A program made the translations under genes and the position numbers. The notes below the pieces were generated by a model, which searched no databases, was not told the DNA's origin, and saw only the letters and a list, made by a program, of their open reading frames with translations. Positions 1 to 12,647 of a stretch of DNA of 64,000 nucleotides are shown piece after piece; the first letter of the stretch is position 1, and every line of letters begins with the position of its first letter. The DNA comes from Rutstroemia sp. NJR-2017a BVV2 (taxonomy: Eukaryota > Ascomycota > Leotiomycetes > Helotiales > Rutstroemiaceae). The DNA lies in NCBI GenBank assembly GCA_002946415.1, contig NJPS01000012.1:496001-560000 (forward strand), read 5' to 3'.

Positions 1-197
1 TCGTTCAATTCATTCATAGCACATCAACACCTCCTATCCTCTCCTCTCCTCTTCTCTCCATCATAAACCCCACCATCTAGCCAGTTCACCTACTGAAACC
101 ACTCAAACCAGCCTAGTAACATAACCCCCCTAAGCCCCCACATCTAAGCCCCCACCCACCCCTCATCCCCTCACTCATCACCAAACCCCACCCCCCT

Positions 198-2767
198 CTA
201 CTTCTTCTCCTCCACCTCACCCTCCTTCGGCGCCTCATTCGCATCCGTCATCTCCGCATCCCTATCATTCTCCGCATTCTCCATAGCCAAAGCCGACTGT
301 TTAGCCGCCTCAGCCATATCTCTCTTCCTCTGCTGTTCTGCCTCTTCCGCCACACGAGCTGCCTCACGTTCCTGTTCTACCTTTTCAAAGTAGCGTTGAA
401 CAATAGGTCCGGCAACCGCGCGGATTTCGTCCATCTTGGCAACATAGACTGCTTTGCTTGCATCTTCACCCTCATCATAGAGCCAGTCCTATCAATACGT
501 TAGTTACGATCATCAAATCACGAGGCGAGGCAACTCGGAGTAAACTTACCTCACTAGCCTCAAGCTTAGCCTTTAGTTTCTCCTTCTCCTCTTCGCTAGC
601 GAAGTCGGCGTATTGGTCATCGATCTTATTCCTCATTTCGTAGATATAAGTCTCGAGCTCGTTCTTCTTCTCTTCGGTATCGGCAACAAGCTTATCTTCC
701 ATAATCATGTTGTTTTCTTGCTCAGCAGCAGCGGCCACGGCAGCTGAATCGAGGGAAGCAGTACCGGCAACGATTGGAAGATCACCTTTTCGAACTTGCT
801 TCTTGACTTTTCGAGTCTTGGGCTTCTCGTCGGTATCCATAGCCTTAAGGGAGCGCGTTAGTTGATCTTCTTGTCCCAAGCGGGGACGTTTGGGAATAGG
901 CTCGTCTTCGTGAGAAGCATAACCGGGAGTAGAAAAACTATCACTCACATCATCTTTCTTGTCACCATCCTTGTCCTCTGGAATTGGTTCTTCAACCTCC
1001 ATATCCTCAACATAGTAACCCTGCTCCACGTTCAAGATACCGTGTAAATTGAGACGAGCCTTCAATTTGCAGATCATGAAGTCATCCTTGGAGTCTGCCT
1101 TGACACCCTTAACCGTGAACCTTCCGATCCAAGGGTTCATCTTGCCGGGGAGTAATTCCGGCTTAGCGTATTTGGCCTCGAGGTTGAATGGCTCCTTTCG
1201 GTAGAATGTGAGAATCTTGGTCGAAGGCATAACACCACCTCTGTTGAAAACGGTCAAGCTGGTATCCTCATCCGGAATATCCGGTGATTTCTCCCATGTG
1301 AATTCGATTGGGTAATTGACGATATCGTGAATGGCAAAGTCACGAACACGGAAAACTGGCGAGAGAATAGCGCAGCTGAACGCACATCCTCGAGCAATAG
1401 CCTCATCCTGGTTAAGAGTGAAGGAAAGGCTCTTGCCAAAGAAACTCTGAATGCGCTCCTTCAAGGCTGGGACACGCGTGCAACCACCGACAAGTTCAAT
1501 TACGTCAATGTCCTCGACCTTCAACTTAGCATCAGCCAAGGCTTGCTCCAGAGGAACGTGAGCACGGCTGAGAAGTGGCTCAAGAAGTTGCTCTAGTTCT
1601 TCACGCTTCAACATGGCGCTGACGTCGACATCGTTCATCAAGGACTCGATGTTAAGAGGAGCCATGGCGTTGGCGGACAGGATCTTCTTCAGCTTCTCGG
1701 CACCAGCGGCGACACGGACCATAGCCTTGGGGTTGGTCTTGATATCGATCTTGTACTTCTCCTTGAATTCAGCAGCAAAGTGCTCAACCAAAGCCTTATC
1801 AAAGTCTCGTCCACCGAAATGTCTGTCGTATGCAGTAGACTTGACTGTGAGCTCACCCTTCTTGAATTCGACTATCGAGCAGGTGTAGTTGGTGTGTCCG
1901 ATATCGATGAAAGCCACGCGACGCGGCTTCTCCTCTGGGCCCGGCAGATCCAGCTTGGTGATACCGTAACCCAAAGCAGCAGCAGTGGTATCGTTCATCA
2001 AACGGAGAAGCTTAAGACCGGCGATCTCAGCAGCATCCATCAAACTTCTTCGCTGGACATCAGTGAACCAAGCGGGCACACTCATGACCATATCTGCGAC
2101 GGGAAGTTTCAACTCGGCAGAAGCTGTAGCCTTGACCTTACTCAGATACATAGCGACTAGCTGGGTTGATGTGTATCTCTCCTTCTTGCCCATGTATGTG
2201 ACTTCCGCACCCACCTGCCCATTGATGTCGACGAGAGGAGCCGAGACATAGTCCTGTTCTAACGCAACATCTGGATCCTTCAACGATCGACCGGCTAACC
2301 GCTTGAGAGATCCCACTGTGTTCTTCAAGTTGGAGATCTCTTGTGTCTTTGCGGGCTCACCGAGGTATCTCGACTTGGGTCCGAATCCTACAAGGGACCT
2401 GTAGTGGGAAAGTAATGTTAGCTGATGTTGATGATGATAACAACTAGATAGACCTTTTCCCATAGAAAGAAGTAGAGAGATTCTGGATACTTACGGAGTT
2501 GCACGATTGGAAACCTCATTCGTAATCTGCGCAGCCAAAAGTCAGTAATGATGTATGTATGAGACAACCCCCACCAAGGGTTGAAAAAATCCAACATGAG
2601 GAAAAACAGGAGCACATACAACATCGACACCACGGTTTCTCGCAACCGCGATGACTGTATTCAGAGTCCCGAAGTCTACACCGACCACTGCATCACCAAG
2701 CTCGTCAGCAAAGTGCCCGTAAAGCGTACACCACCGCCGCAACCCGTCCGTCCAACTTACCAGACAT
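198..2767 (-). CDS. SSE1: Hsp110-family chaperone (Sse1/Hsp88)
   Basis: Cytosolic Hsp110, the nucleotide-exchange factor and holdase partner of Hsp70. Five exons read from the minus strand: 2767-2761, 2687-2620, 2526-2495, 2398-550 and 488-198, giving 748 residues in one frame. The N-terminus reads MSVVGVDFGTLNTVIAVARN, the actin-like ATPase phosphate-binding loop typical of Sse1 rather than canonical Hsp70. The ATPase domain fills about the first 390 residues (IDIGHTNYTCSIVEF, ELVGGCTRVPALKERI). A long acidic linker and a helical C-terminus rich in Glu and Lys follow, as in Hsp110. The first exon carries only ATGTCTG; this start is supported by the in-frame join to TGGTCGGT. A heat-shock-element-like site lies about 270 bp upstream. 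The 3' neighbour is outside the window. Confidence 0.95.
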
Positions 2768-3035
2768 TGTGTATAAACTGATGTGTTGTTATGTTATGAT
2801 ATCTCTGCGCTACGATCCCGGAGATATAAACCGCCCAAGAAAGAAAATCTAAAACTCGCCGACTGTCTTATAAAACGAAGATAGAAAACGTGTTTGGTTT
2901 GGTCTGGAATCTAAGAGTGCTGAAGTTGGTTGTTTTGTTTTCTGTAAGGTACGACGGGGGGGTTGATTTTTTTTAATTTTCCAAGTCCACTCTAAAAGGC
3001 GGTCCGCTTGCACGACAGGCGCTATGGACGACGCA

Positions 3036-3053
3036 GAAACTTCTCGATCTTTC
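3036..3053 (-). promoter_or_regulatory. Heat shock element upstream of SSE1
   Basis: The sequence GAAacTTCtcGATctTTC holds four alternating NGAAN/NTTCN units spaced by two bases, with one mismatch in the third unit. It lies about 270-285 bp upstream of the SSE1 start codon, on the promoter side. Hsp110 genes are classical HSF1 targets, so the position makes sense. Binding is inferred, not shown. Confidence 0.55.
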
Positions 3054-3354
3054 GCGACTGCGGCAGAATTTGGCATTTTACTGGCTACAGGATGGGCAAG
3101 GCACAATGAATACTTGTACAACACGACAGCCTTGTTTTGAGATCTGCATTGACTAAGGTACTCGGTATTCTTTCCAACACAACAAACTGGGCAATGGAAA
3201 AGCTTTCTTTTACTCCCTCCTTACTTATTCCTTCCACTTCTCAAGGAAATTTCTCTCTTATTTATATCTCAGCACCAACCCGTCACTTACCAACTCACTA
3301 TATACTACTATACTATACTATATAAACACATATACAATAATATATAACCCTAGA

Positions 3355-3665
3355 ACCTCAACCCTTCCTCCCCTCTTCTCCCCTCTTCTCCTCTCCCCCC
3401 CTTCCTACTTCCTTACTTTCTCACTTTCCCCCCCCCTCCTTCCACCTAACCCTCCTCTCTCCCCCCTCCTTCCACCTACCCCTCCTCCCTCCCTCCCTCC
3501 TATCCTCCTTCCCACCTCCCTCCCTTTCTTTCCTCTTTCCCTCCCCCATTCCCTCCTCCCCATCTTCTCCCCTCTCCCAAATCCCACCCACCAAATCCCG
3601 CCTCCCATCCACTCCCCCTCCCCTCAAAATCACGTGCCACCCCCCTCCCTCCCTCCCCTCCTCGA
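3355..3665. repeat. Polypyrimidine (CT/CCCTCC) tract
   Basis: About 310 bp of almost pure C and T on the plus strand, with irregular CCCTCC, CTTCC and CCCCTC motifs and very few purines until about 3590. It lies between SSE1 and the chitin synthase gene. It is low-complexity sequence that could form triplex DNA or slip during replication; no coding signal is credible. Confidence 0.7.
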
Positions 3666-4461
3666 TAAACCCAAACCCGAACCCAAACAAAGTCCCCACC
3701 AAGAACGATAAGAAGCCCAACACCAACCCACTTGCACCGCACCGCACCCACCTATATTTTCCCAAGGCGACCAACCCAAGGCCGAGCGGTAAAACAGTGA
3801 CGTGACGTGACGTGACGTTTAGTGGTTTAGTGGGGGTTTCGTGAGAAAGCCTTGTTACTATGTTGGCAGCCCTCAAACCTGTTTCATCAGCCACCGTCCA
3901 CACCCTCACACCCTATTGCACACAATCATCCACACAATCATCCTCTTTAAAACACTATTATCATCAAACCAACAGCAAGATATGATATGATTACCAGCAA
4001 CATTATTATATTCTCCCCTTGACGATGCGAATACTGTAACTTCTTCTCATCTCATCTTTCTCATCTCATCTCATCCCATCCCATCCCGTTCTGTCCTCTA
4101 TCATTAATTACAATCGTCACCCAAAGTATCTTCCCTACTCGAGTTCTATAATGCAAAAATCACCCATATGGTTCTTCTATGGTATGAAGTACGCCTCGCT
4201 ATGCCCATGCCAATCAACCATGGAAAAAAACAAAAATAGATCGGTCCACTGTCAAAAATGTAATTGTGCAACATAAATGACCGTACTTTTCGTGACGCCA
4301 AAATTTCAAAATTCCTCCCTCCCTCCCTCGTGGTAGTCCTTAGAACATCTTGAGCTAGGGAAAAAAACCCTTGATGAAGTAGTTCCGAGGATTTCCCCCA
4401 GTTTTCCCATATTTTCCCATCCAAAGTGAATATTAAGTACTAATAAAGCGTAGATCTGTGT

Positions 4462-6970
4462 TTAATGACGACCCTGTTGAGGGCGCGATTCTGGTGAGGT
4501 ATCGTGTCCCTGGTCTTCGAGTTCAATGGATTCCTGAGCCGGGTTGGCGCGGACAAGAGACATACGACCCAATGGACTTCTTCCGTTTCGTTGTGTGCTT
4601 TGGGGGACTGCAAGAGGTTGTGATGAAGCGCCTTCCGAAGAGGCTAAAGACTCGACTGAGTCGTGGTATGCACCCTTGATGTCTTGTCCGTCCTGGATTT
4701 CGTAGACATAACCCTGCTGCTGTGTACTTGGTTAGCAAATTGTAGTTATCAATAGATGTGCATGTATCACTAACCTGACTGTAGTATGCTCCACCAGCAG
4801 CTTTCTGATTGGCCTGGGCGATTGCGTACTTCTTCCTATCCTCTTCTCCCATGATACTTTCCACACGTCTCGGCATGTAAACAGAATTGTTGTCTGTAAC
4901 TCCAGACACGTAACTGGTGAAGGAGTCTCTTGACATCATTGGATTCTTGCCCAGCATTCCAGGAGCAGCAAGGCTGTTGAGAGAATCGTTGACTTGCTCA
5001 TACCATCCACCAGGAAGCCTCTCTGCAGCAGCGAAACGGCCCTCGAGACGATCCGGGGGAAGAAGTGGCAGGGTAGGACGACGGGTGAGTTGGTTGTTGC
5101 GAGCGTCGGCGGCGGGCTTGAAGGTTTCGGGGATAACGTTAAGATCGTCTCCAGCTTTCTCAGCTGCCTCGATAGCTTGTTGTGGCGTAGTGGTAGAATC
5201 AGCAGCTCCTGCATCAGCACGAGGTCCACCCCAAGTTCGCTGGCCGCTGGTGAAGATACCGTAAACCATATAATACCAATTGAAGAATGGGTTCACAACG
5301 AACATCAATGGGTATAGCCAGATCTTGAAACGCTTGAGCTTAGCACCAAAGTAAATCATCATCAGCCAGTTGAGACCAAGGGAAATGCCAATGAAACCGA
5401 CGGGAAGATCCTGAACCCTCTTCGTTGTAGTAACGATAGAAAGAATCATAATGAAGAAGAGCAAGGCGGTTGTTCGGATAGTGTTTTGCATGAAACGGAC
5501 CACGGCCAAAATCGGGTATCTCTTCCAGATTCTGATATCAGTCAACATACAAACTTCGTTGGTAATAAATCCCAAGAACCATCGACGACGTTGCTTGATC
5601 AAAGATCTGTAGGTTTGCACAGCTTCGGTTTTGCAGAAGGCCGAGGTACACATTTGAATTTGGTATCGCTTCTTGGCACCGATCATGAACAGATGGGTCA
5701 GCCATCTGTCCTCGCCCAAGTGGCATTTGCCGTAATCGAAAAGATCCTCGCATTGTTCTGCCTTGTCCGCAAAGTAGTACTTGGCCATTCGTCGGAAAGC
5801 AGAGAATCGCAACATCGTCAAAGCACCGGGAAGACACGTGACGGAACCACAACCAGACTCCACTGTACGCTCGAAAAGTTGACCGTGGATATATTCCATA
5901 TCTTGTAGCAGGGTGATGAGACTGTGCTTCTTGGTAGTCGAAGTAATAACACCTGTCATGGCCAACATATCTCTCGTGTTTCCGGGACTCAGTTCCATGT
6001 CGTAGACGAAGTTCTGGAGACAGACACGGTCCAAGATACAATCGGAATCAATGAACAGGATGAAAAGATTGTCGTTGCGCTTCAAGTATTCGGTGTATAC
6101 TTTGTCGATCAGCTTGAAAGTGGCCTTCTGGCAATGTCGCTTTCCACCGTGAGGGAATCGGGAAACAGTAATACGAGCGGTTCGGTAAGTTACGTCGATA
6201 CTCTTTGGGTAAGAATCCAAAGATAGCGGGACACCCAGTGCTTCAATCGTCTTCAAATACAACTCGTCCTCTTGATCACCATCGAAAGACAGGAAAACGT
6301 GGATACAGGAGGGGGGGTAGTCGCAGTCAACGACGGAATCGATAGCGGTAATAAGAATATCTGGGTCTTCTTTGTAACATGGCATGACAATGACGACTTT
6401 CGGCGCCGAATGCTCATCCAAAACCTGCTTGATTCGCTTCGTTCGTCCAAGGGAGTGCGTTACGATCTGGTAAACGCAGAAGAGCCATGGAATCGTCAAA
6501 AGAGCTGCGAACGACCAAAATCCGAACCACTGAAGAATATCGACCATCTTTTTCGGGAAGTATTGGGTAACATGGCTTGGAAGAGGAAGCGTAACGACCA
6601 TGATAGGGAGGTAAATACATCTAGAAAAACTCATGGTTAGTAAAAGAAATTCTACTGAAGTTGGCTGGTTATGACATACCTTAGCAGAGTGAACAAGGTG
6701 CCCACCACCAATGCCAACATCCTCACAGTCCAGTGCTCAGCTTTTTGAAAGACCTTAATCAGACAGTACAAGAACGCTGCGAGCCATAGGAACCATTCGA
6801 GAAACGCAAGTAACATTACCCCGCCCACGATGGCGGTATAGACGATCTGAAACCCATGTTGTCAGTGGAATGCTTCTCCAAAAGCCATACCGGAAAATAA
6901 TTGAGACATAAGAGATTCGCTTCTAACTCACATCTTGCACCGGCCATGGCGAATGATCGTATTGCGTCAT
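4462..6970 (-). CDS. Chitin synthase, class VI-type (ChsD-like)
   Basis: Plasma-membrane glycosyltransferase that polymerises UDP-GlcNAc into chitin. Four exons: 6970-6932, 6846-6680, 6620-4775 and 4719-4462, 769 residues. The N-terminus has about three membrane segments (IVYTAIVGGVMLLAFLEWF; VRMLALVVGTLFTLL; FWSFAALLTIPWLFCVYQIV). The GT2 domain follows, with VIVMPCYKEDPD, FIDSDC (about 259-264), the catalytic LGEDRW (about 370-375) and the QRRRW product-binding motif (about 412-416). Further membrane segments and a hydrophilic tail follow. It lacks the long N-terminus of class IV and the myosin motor of classes V and VII, so a short class VI enzyme (Aspergillus fumigatus ChsD type) fits best. 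The first exon codes only 13 residues; its start is supported by frame and a clean GTGAGT donor. Class is from length and layout, not from a tree. Confidence 0.88.
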
Positions 6971-8692
6971 GATGAGCCCGTAACAGCAATATCGAATGTA
7001 AAATTTCAGAGGTTTGAGGAAACGCTTGATTCAAGTAAGTCGCCGATTATTAAATCGCCGTCTATACTTCGATTTGCAGGGAAACCATGCGCTGCTGGGT
7101 CCTGAGGAGAGTCCGTTTGGTAACTGGATAGCTGCAGAAGAAGAGATACGTCAGAAAAAACGCCCGCAAGTGGAAAATATGGGATGATTCCAACATACAA
7201 ACCAATCACTCTTCCCAGCGGTCGAGAAAATGAGTAATTTTGAAGTGGTCAGTACCACCCTCTCGAGTTGAGGTAGAACGAGCGAGATTCGAGAACGATT
7301 TATGTATACAGAGCTGCGTGTGGCCCACCGATTTAATCGAGAGGTCCCCGAACAGCACAGCACACCACAGCACGACAAGGCGTAGTAATGGTAGCTGTAT
7401 TCACTACTTCTGATGTGATGAATGTTCGGACGCTTGGCTGATCCCTATACACTTTTGGCAGCTCTCTGCAGTTTCGCGGTCAAACTGCGAGTTATCGTGG
7501 CTTCGCTTCTTTCCTGCAAAGCTAGAGGATGATTCCACGACAGGAGAAGCTGGAAGGTGCAGTAAGTTGTCTCAGTCCAAAAAAATTTCTGATCCCGTTG
7601 AACGAGTGGACGCCGAAAATGTATGGCGAGATCTTTCTAAAAGCAACGAAAAAGGGTTGGGGTTTCACGGGTCCAATATGGCGAATCCGAAAGTTCTGGA
7701 TGGTAGAGAGAAGGAAAAAGAAAAGAAATTGGTGATCAATTAATTAAGGTGACAACAAGGTCGAGTATATTCCAACAAACGAATGTATGGGGTTACGACA
7801 GTGTGAGGAATTGTTGGCTCCAACTCTGACCCCAAGTGACCGGCTTTCAAGGAAGAGTTTCTAGCAAAGGTGTATGGAAGAGGTGGGAAGGGGTTGCAAA
7901 AGAGGCAAGCAGGACATTAAAAGAGGTGGTAGCATGTGGTCGAGGGTCGAGGTCGAGGGGAAGAGAAGGAAGAAGAGACAGGGCAGGGAAGAGAGGGTTC
8001 GGAAGAGGTCACACAAAAGTATGTTTAGCAGCAGCACCCTGGCCGGTTTGGGGTATATTTTGTATTTATATCGCCGGCACAGAGCATACAAAGATAGAAG
8101 GGGTTAAGTTAAGTTGCCTGCTTTCTGGTTACTTTCCCGTTCTTGTGCTTCGTGCTACTAAAGTGTCATCCATGAAGGGCACGATTTCCGAGCGTTTCGA
8201 GGTCGGTTACTACAGGCCGTGTGCTATTTACGTGGGGCAAGAAGACTCAGAGAGTCAGAGTCAAGACGACACCAGACTACAGCACATTCGCACATTCATC
8301 GAAAAGACGCGACGGCTAGCTTCTTGGCTTGGGTAATTTAACGGGCATTGCTTGGCCGTGAATGCCCTTGTTGCTGTGGAAGACTGAAGTGCCTTCGGTA
8401 TGTGGAAGAAGTTGCGCCGGATACGTTTTGGCTCACCACCACCACCATGACCGGGGGGGCAATTGGTCCAATTTTCTGTGCAGGGGGGATACTTGGGGTT
8501 GGTTTACTTTAGCAGATTGTTGGACGCCTCCGTGTGAATGGGCGGCCCAAGTGACACTTAGCCCATCCTGCTTCCTAGTGGCCGAAAGGCAAAACAGAAG
8601 ACGAGCGATCAATGCACACGCACCAAACTGCTTGGTTCTAGTCGCGATTCCTGCCCCATCCAACAAGCGGGAAATAAATTTCATTTTCTCGA

Positions 8693-8775
8693 TTTACATC
8701 CACATCCACATCCACATCCACACCCACATCCACATTCACATCCATCCACATCCACACCCGCATCCACATCACACA
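8693..8775. repeat. CATCCA hexamer repeat
   Basis: About 80 bp of imperfect CATCCA/CACCCA tandem units on the plus strand, with small indels between copies. It is a hexanucleotide microsatellite in the long intergenic region. The single CTAACCCTAA-like string just after it, near 8780, is isolated and does not make this a telomeric repeat. Confidence 0.8.
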
Positions 8776-9941
8776 GCCACTAACCCTAAGAATTGCAAGT
8801 GTGCGCCTGTGCCCCAAGCGATGTTTGAGCGCAATGGCTAGTACGCAGTCGAGAGCGCCATTGGTCGGGTTCGCCATGTCCGATTTGTGTCTCTCGCCTG
8901 CTGTGCGGTTACGTTGCGAATAAGACGGAATGGCGAAAGGGACGCTGGGGAGTCTGCTGATGGAGAAGGGCTGCCATCCAATCCTTTGCATCAGATGCGA
9001 CTTTACTACTTAGTATATTGTACTGCGTTGGTGATGGAGGCTGCAACTTGCAGGTGCTCTCCGTCATAGGGCGACTATGAATAGATATGTTTCTCTTTCT
9101 CTCGCTCGCTCTACGAACCATTTCCTCAGCTCTCCTCTCCCAGTCTCTTCCTATGCGCTTGCGTCTAGCCCCAGCCCAGCGGGCGATTAAGCATATCCCG
9201 CTGCTGTCTCTCCCAAGCCCCAATCCACCCACGACTCATTATTCCAGTAATCCAGCTACTAGCTAGCACCGGATCGCCCCTCTCCCACTTCGGACGACTT
9301 GACTCAAAAGCAGTCCTGCCCAAGTCCCGAGTAATTTCCAATTTCCCGTCACCATCGCATTTGGACCTCCCACCCGAATCCATCTCAAAATGTTTCCCCG
9401 GTCCCGAAGTACCGACCAGGGCATGCTATTTGTGGGGAATCCTCTTCCCTTTAACCAACGAGTGGCTGCATACACGAACTTGGATCCAAGCATAAAGTCA
9501 TAATAGCACGTTTTATGCTTGTGTTTAAAATGATAAATTGCTATTTGTGAGGTGCACGTTTTTGCTTTTTTAGTTTGGGGTTTGAAGGTATGGGACGAGA
9601 TGAAGGGTTGGATTGTGAGGTCAGCTCGTCCTACTTTGTTCTGTTTCTACGTAGTATATACATAAGTGCGCAGAAGAATCTGACAACATGCTTTCGCGCC
9701 AGAGGCCAACACACACACATACACACCGCAGCACGTGTTTGGATGGCGAATGAGTAGCTAGCCATCGACTTAGAAGTTAGACCAGTGCAGTCTCAGGAGT
9801 AAGTCAGTCATCCCATCAGCCTTTCCCAAGCGTTGCAGCCAGCACGTTTTTATCCAGTCCAATTCAACCGCGAATACCACGGACATCACATCACATCGCA
9901 TCACCGCCCATTCCCAAAGGAAGCGAGCACAACAGACTTTA

Positions 9942-9967
9942 CCCTTCCCTTCCCTTCCCTTCCCTTC
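9942..9967. repeat. CCCTT pentamer microsatellite
   Basis: Five perfect CCCTT units in tandem in the gene-free region. It is a simple repeat with no sign of coding use. Confidence 0.8.
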
Positions 9968-10045
9968 TTACCTTCTCTTCCCATCACACACTCTACCGTA
10001 CCTCGCAAACCCATACCCATCCGAGACCGAGCAAGCACAGCACAG

Positions 10046-10071
10046 TCCTCCTCCTCCTCCTCCTCCTCCTC
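10046..10071. repeat. TCC trinucleotide microsatellite
   Basis: About eight to nine perfect TCC units. In one plus-strand frame it would give a poly-Ser run, but the surrounding frame shows no conserved protein, so it is treated as noncoding. Confidence 0.8.
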
Positions 10072-10514
10072 AGCACACGTAATTCCTCGCAAGGTACCAT
10101 ATTCATCTCACTCCCATTCCCACTCCATCCTAGCGCTCACCGCCCGCCCCACCGCGCCCAAACGCCACAGGGGCCACAATGAAGCCCCTCAGATCTCTAA
10201 AACATCATCATCACGCAAATGAACAAAACATCCACCGGTGATCCGCCGCTCGAGAATCTTAGACATTTTAGGTGTTTATTTTCGAGATCGGGTGCCGTGC
10301 CGGTAAAAAAAAAACGTGGGCCGATCGTGTACTGTAGAGGGAGGGAGGGAGAGAGAGAACGAGAGAGGAGAAGAGAGATGGATAGGGAAGTGGATAAGTT
10401 AGGGAGATGATCAACGCAACGGTCAAAAAAACAAAAAACAAAACACATCAGCAGAGTTTTTCATCTAGTCCGGTAAGTACTATACAGCATTCAGTCGTCG
10501 GGTCAGATCTAACT

Positions 10515-10565
10515 GCTACCCTGACCTTACCTACCCTACCTACGTTACCTACCTTACCTACCTTG
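10515..10565. repeat. TACC/TTACC degenerate tandem repeat
   Basis: About 50 bp of repeated CCTTACC, CCTACC and GTTACC units with small variations. It is another simple repeat of the long intergenic stretch. Confidence 0.65.
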
Positions 10566-11376
10566 TGTAACTGACTTCGTACTGTACGTACATTCCCATT
10601 CCCGATGCAAACAAGCCCATTCATTCTCCCTTCCCCTAAGTTACCATCTTCTCTCCTTCTCCCCCACCCAAACAAACACTCCATCAACCAACCCTCGTGC
10701 TCATTCCGTCAGCCGGTCCGTCGGCCGTCAGTGGTCAGGCAACATAGCAAGCAACAAACATACACCCAACATCACCAGGCAGAAAAGGAGAACCCTCCCT
10801 CGCACACCAACTCCGTGCTTTGTACTTATATCGCACCATTCTCCCCGAAAAAACAATACTGTACTTTGTAATCCCTGCGGCAATCAATCCGTAAGCCGTA
10901 GCCGCAAGTCCGCTCGTCCATCCACATTCCGTCCTTCGGACAGATACAAGCGAAATCAGATGCCTTTTCTATTGTACAGTACTTCGTAGTACTTCGTAGG
11001 GGCATCCCCAATCCGTTTCAAACGTGCTAACTAACGAGAGGATGATCGTCGTGCTGTGGAGTGTTACTGAACTTCATATAGAACAGAAAACAGTAAACTC
11101 ACTTTCAACCCTCCCTCTTGCTTCGCGGTTCATTGATTGATTATTCAAATATTTAACTTTTATAGCTCCCCGCACAAACAGATGAAAGATAAAGTTAACT
11201 CCCACCTCCACCAGCTCCTCGGATCGGAGTATATTTCTTCGGGAAATTCATATATATCGTAAAGTTATTTAGATTAACCGTCCGCTATCCACTTTCCACA
11301 ACTTTACTACAGTAATTGTCACTGCACTGCCTCTGTCTACTGCAATAACCCTTCCTCGAGCCTTCCCAGTTACATT

Positions 11377-11419
11377 TCTCATCTCATCTCATCTCATCTC
11401 ATCTCATCTCATCTCATCT
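11377..11419. repeat. ATCTC pentamer microsatellite
   Basis: About eight perfect ATCTC units in tandem. The same CATCTC theme recurs more loosely near 4050-4090 and 11690-11710, so this motif is common in the genome's simple-sequence DNA. Confidence 0.85.
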
Positions 11420-12647
11420 GACGCGAATCCACCTCAACCCAGCGCAACACAATACCACACAATGCAACATCCACCCTATGCAACGACGAAATCCCATCGC
11501 TTCCTGCCTGTGTTACCCTTATCGTATCGTATGGCTTCCTGTCTGTGTTGGCCTCATCGTATGGCTTCCCATCTGTGTTACCTTATCGTCTCATCCTGTC
11601 TCGTCTCGTCTCGTATCGTATCGTATCTGTATATATATCTACAATTCTATGCACTTCCGCCTCCGGGGTATATACAGAAGAGCCATCTCATTCCATCTGA
11701 TTCCATCTCATTCGTGTGATCCTTTGATTTCTGCTTTCTGCTTTGTTTTAAAAGTACTTGAAGCTAGGATGTGGTTGAGTTGAGTTGAGGTGAGTTGAGG
11801 TGAAACTACACCGATTCGCACTCGCACCCATCGTGCCAGAGATGCAAGGCTGAGAAGTAACTTATATATAATATAATAGCTCCTTCCTGGGCAGAACTAT
11901 AAATCTTGAAAACTTCATGTCTTCAGACGTTCAGCCCTGTGAAAGAGTATAAGTGAAAGTGCGCCTATATACTTAATCCTTCCTGAGTGCACATGACAGA
12001 AGTAAGACCCAGCTTCGATTTTGTATAGTCTGCAGAAGGGCAGAAGTTCCATATCGGTTCTTGATACCAGGAAATAGAAACAAAGAGATCACCAGAAATT
12101 ATTAATCCGCTCTACAAACACTTAACCTTAAGATCGATACACAGTTCTCCTCCTCTCTTCTTCTCCAGCACCCCGCCCCCACTACATCCCCCCTCCTTCA
12201 CACCAAGGAATCTATTTCAAATCACATCAAATCATATCTCACACCATCTCCTCTATAACATAACATAACTACCATCATTCATTCATCCATTCAATTCATA
12301 TCTACAAACACCCATCCCATCTCCACATACCTTTCCCCCTCCCCCCTCCCCCAAAACCCGCCACCACCTCACCTCATACCTAAAAGTACGCAAGCACCAG
12401 CCAGCCTGCAACCATCAGCAAGATTGGCAGATGTAAGTAAACTCCCATTTTCGCCTTCGTCTGCTTTTAGCTCTTACATACATCCAGCCCGGTTACAGAG
12501 CCTCTTTTGCATTTTCACCCTCGGATACATCTCATCCTCGTCCGTGCCCCCCCCTCCCCCCCCTCCTACCTCCTGTATCAGATATACCGTATACCACAAT
12601 CCGCATCTCCATCTCCCTCCCCCTCTCAACCCTCACCCCTCCTCCGC

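Larger units (their letters stand above)
2768..4461. other. Intergenic: SSE1 promoter and chitin synthase 3' flank
   Basis: No convincing gene. It holds the SSE1 promoter with the heat shock element, then AT-rich DNA near 3290-3340, then a pyrimidine-rich stretch at 3355-3665 on the plus strand. A short TGACG/CGTGA direct repeat sits near 3796-3818 (GTGACGTGACGTGACGTGACG). Near 4050-4090 there is a CATCTC/CATCCC simple repeat. Reading frames here are low-complexity products of the CT-rich tract. Confidence 0.6.
6971..12647. other. 5.7 kb gene-free intergenic region rich in simple repeats
   Basis: No reading frame here looks like a real protein; the longer ones (for example 7836-8336) have biased, low-complexity composition and no recognisable motif. 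It lies between the 5' end of the chitin synthase gene and the 3' end of eIF5B. Several tandem repeats are listed separately. Other features are a GAGA-rich tract near 10335-10375, a GAGTT/GAGGT repeat at 11773-11803, a C-run near 12550 and an oddly splice-like AT|GTAAGTA near 12430. It could hold a long promoter, a long 5' leader or a noncoding transcript; none can be proven from sequence. Confidence 0.5.

Noticed and set aside
3421..3909. Minus-strand frame of 162 codons in the CT-rich tract.
   Set aside because: Gly/Arg/Glu low-complexity product of a polypyrimidine tract; no motif and no plausible gene context.
7836..8336. Plus-strand frame of 166 codons in the first gene desert.
   Set aside because: Unusual composition, no recognisable domain and a competing frame in the same region.
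8775..8795. Possible telomeric repeat (CTAACCCTAA-like).
   Set aside because: Only one copy occurs, inside unique DNA, with genes on both sides.
10219..10410. Plus-strand frame starting MNKTSTGDPP.
   Set aside because: Ends in an Arg/Glu run from a GAGA microsatellite; no support for a gene.
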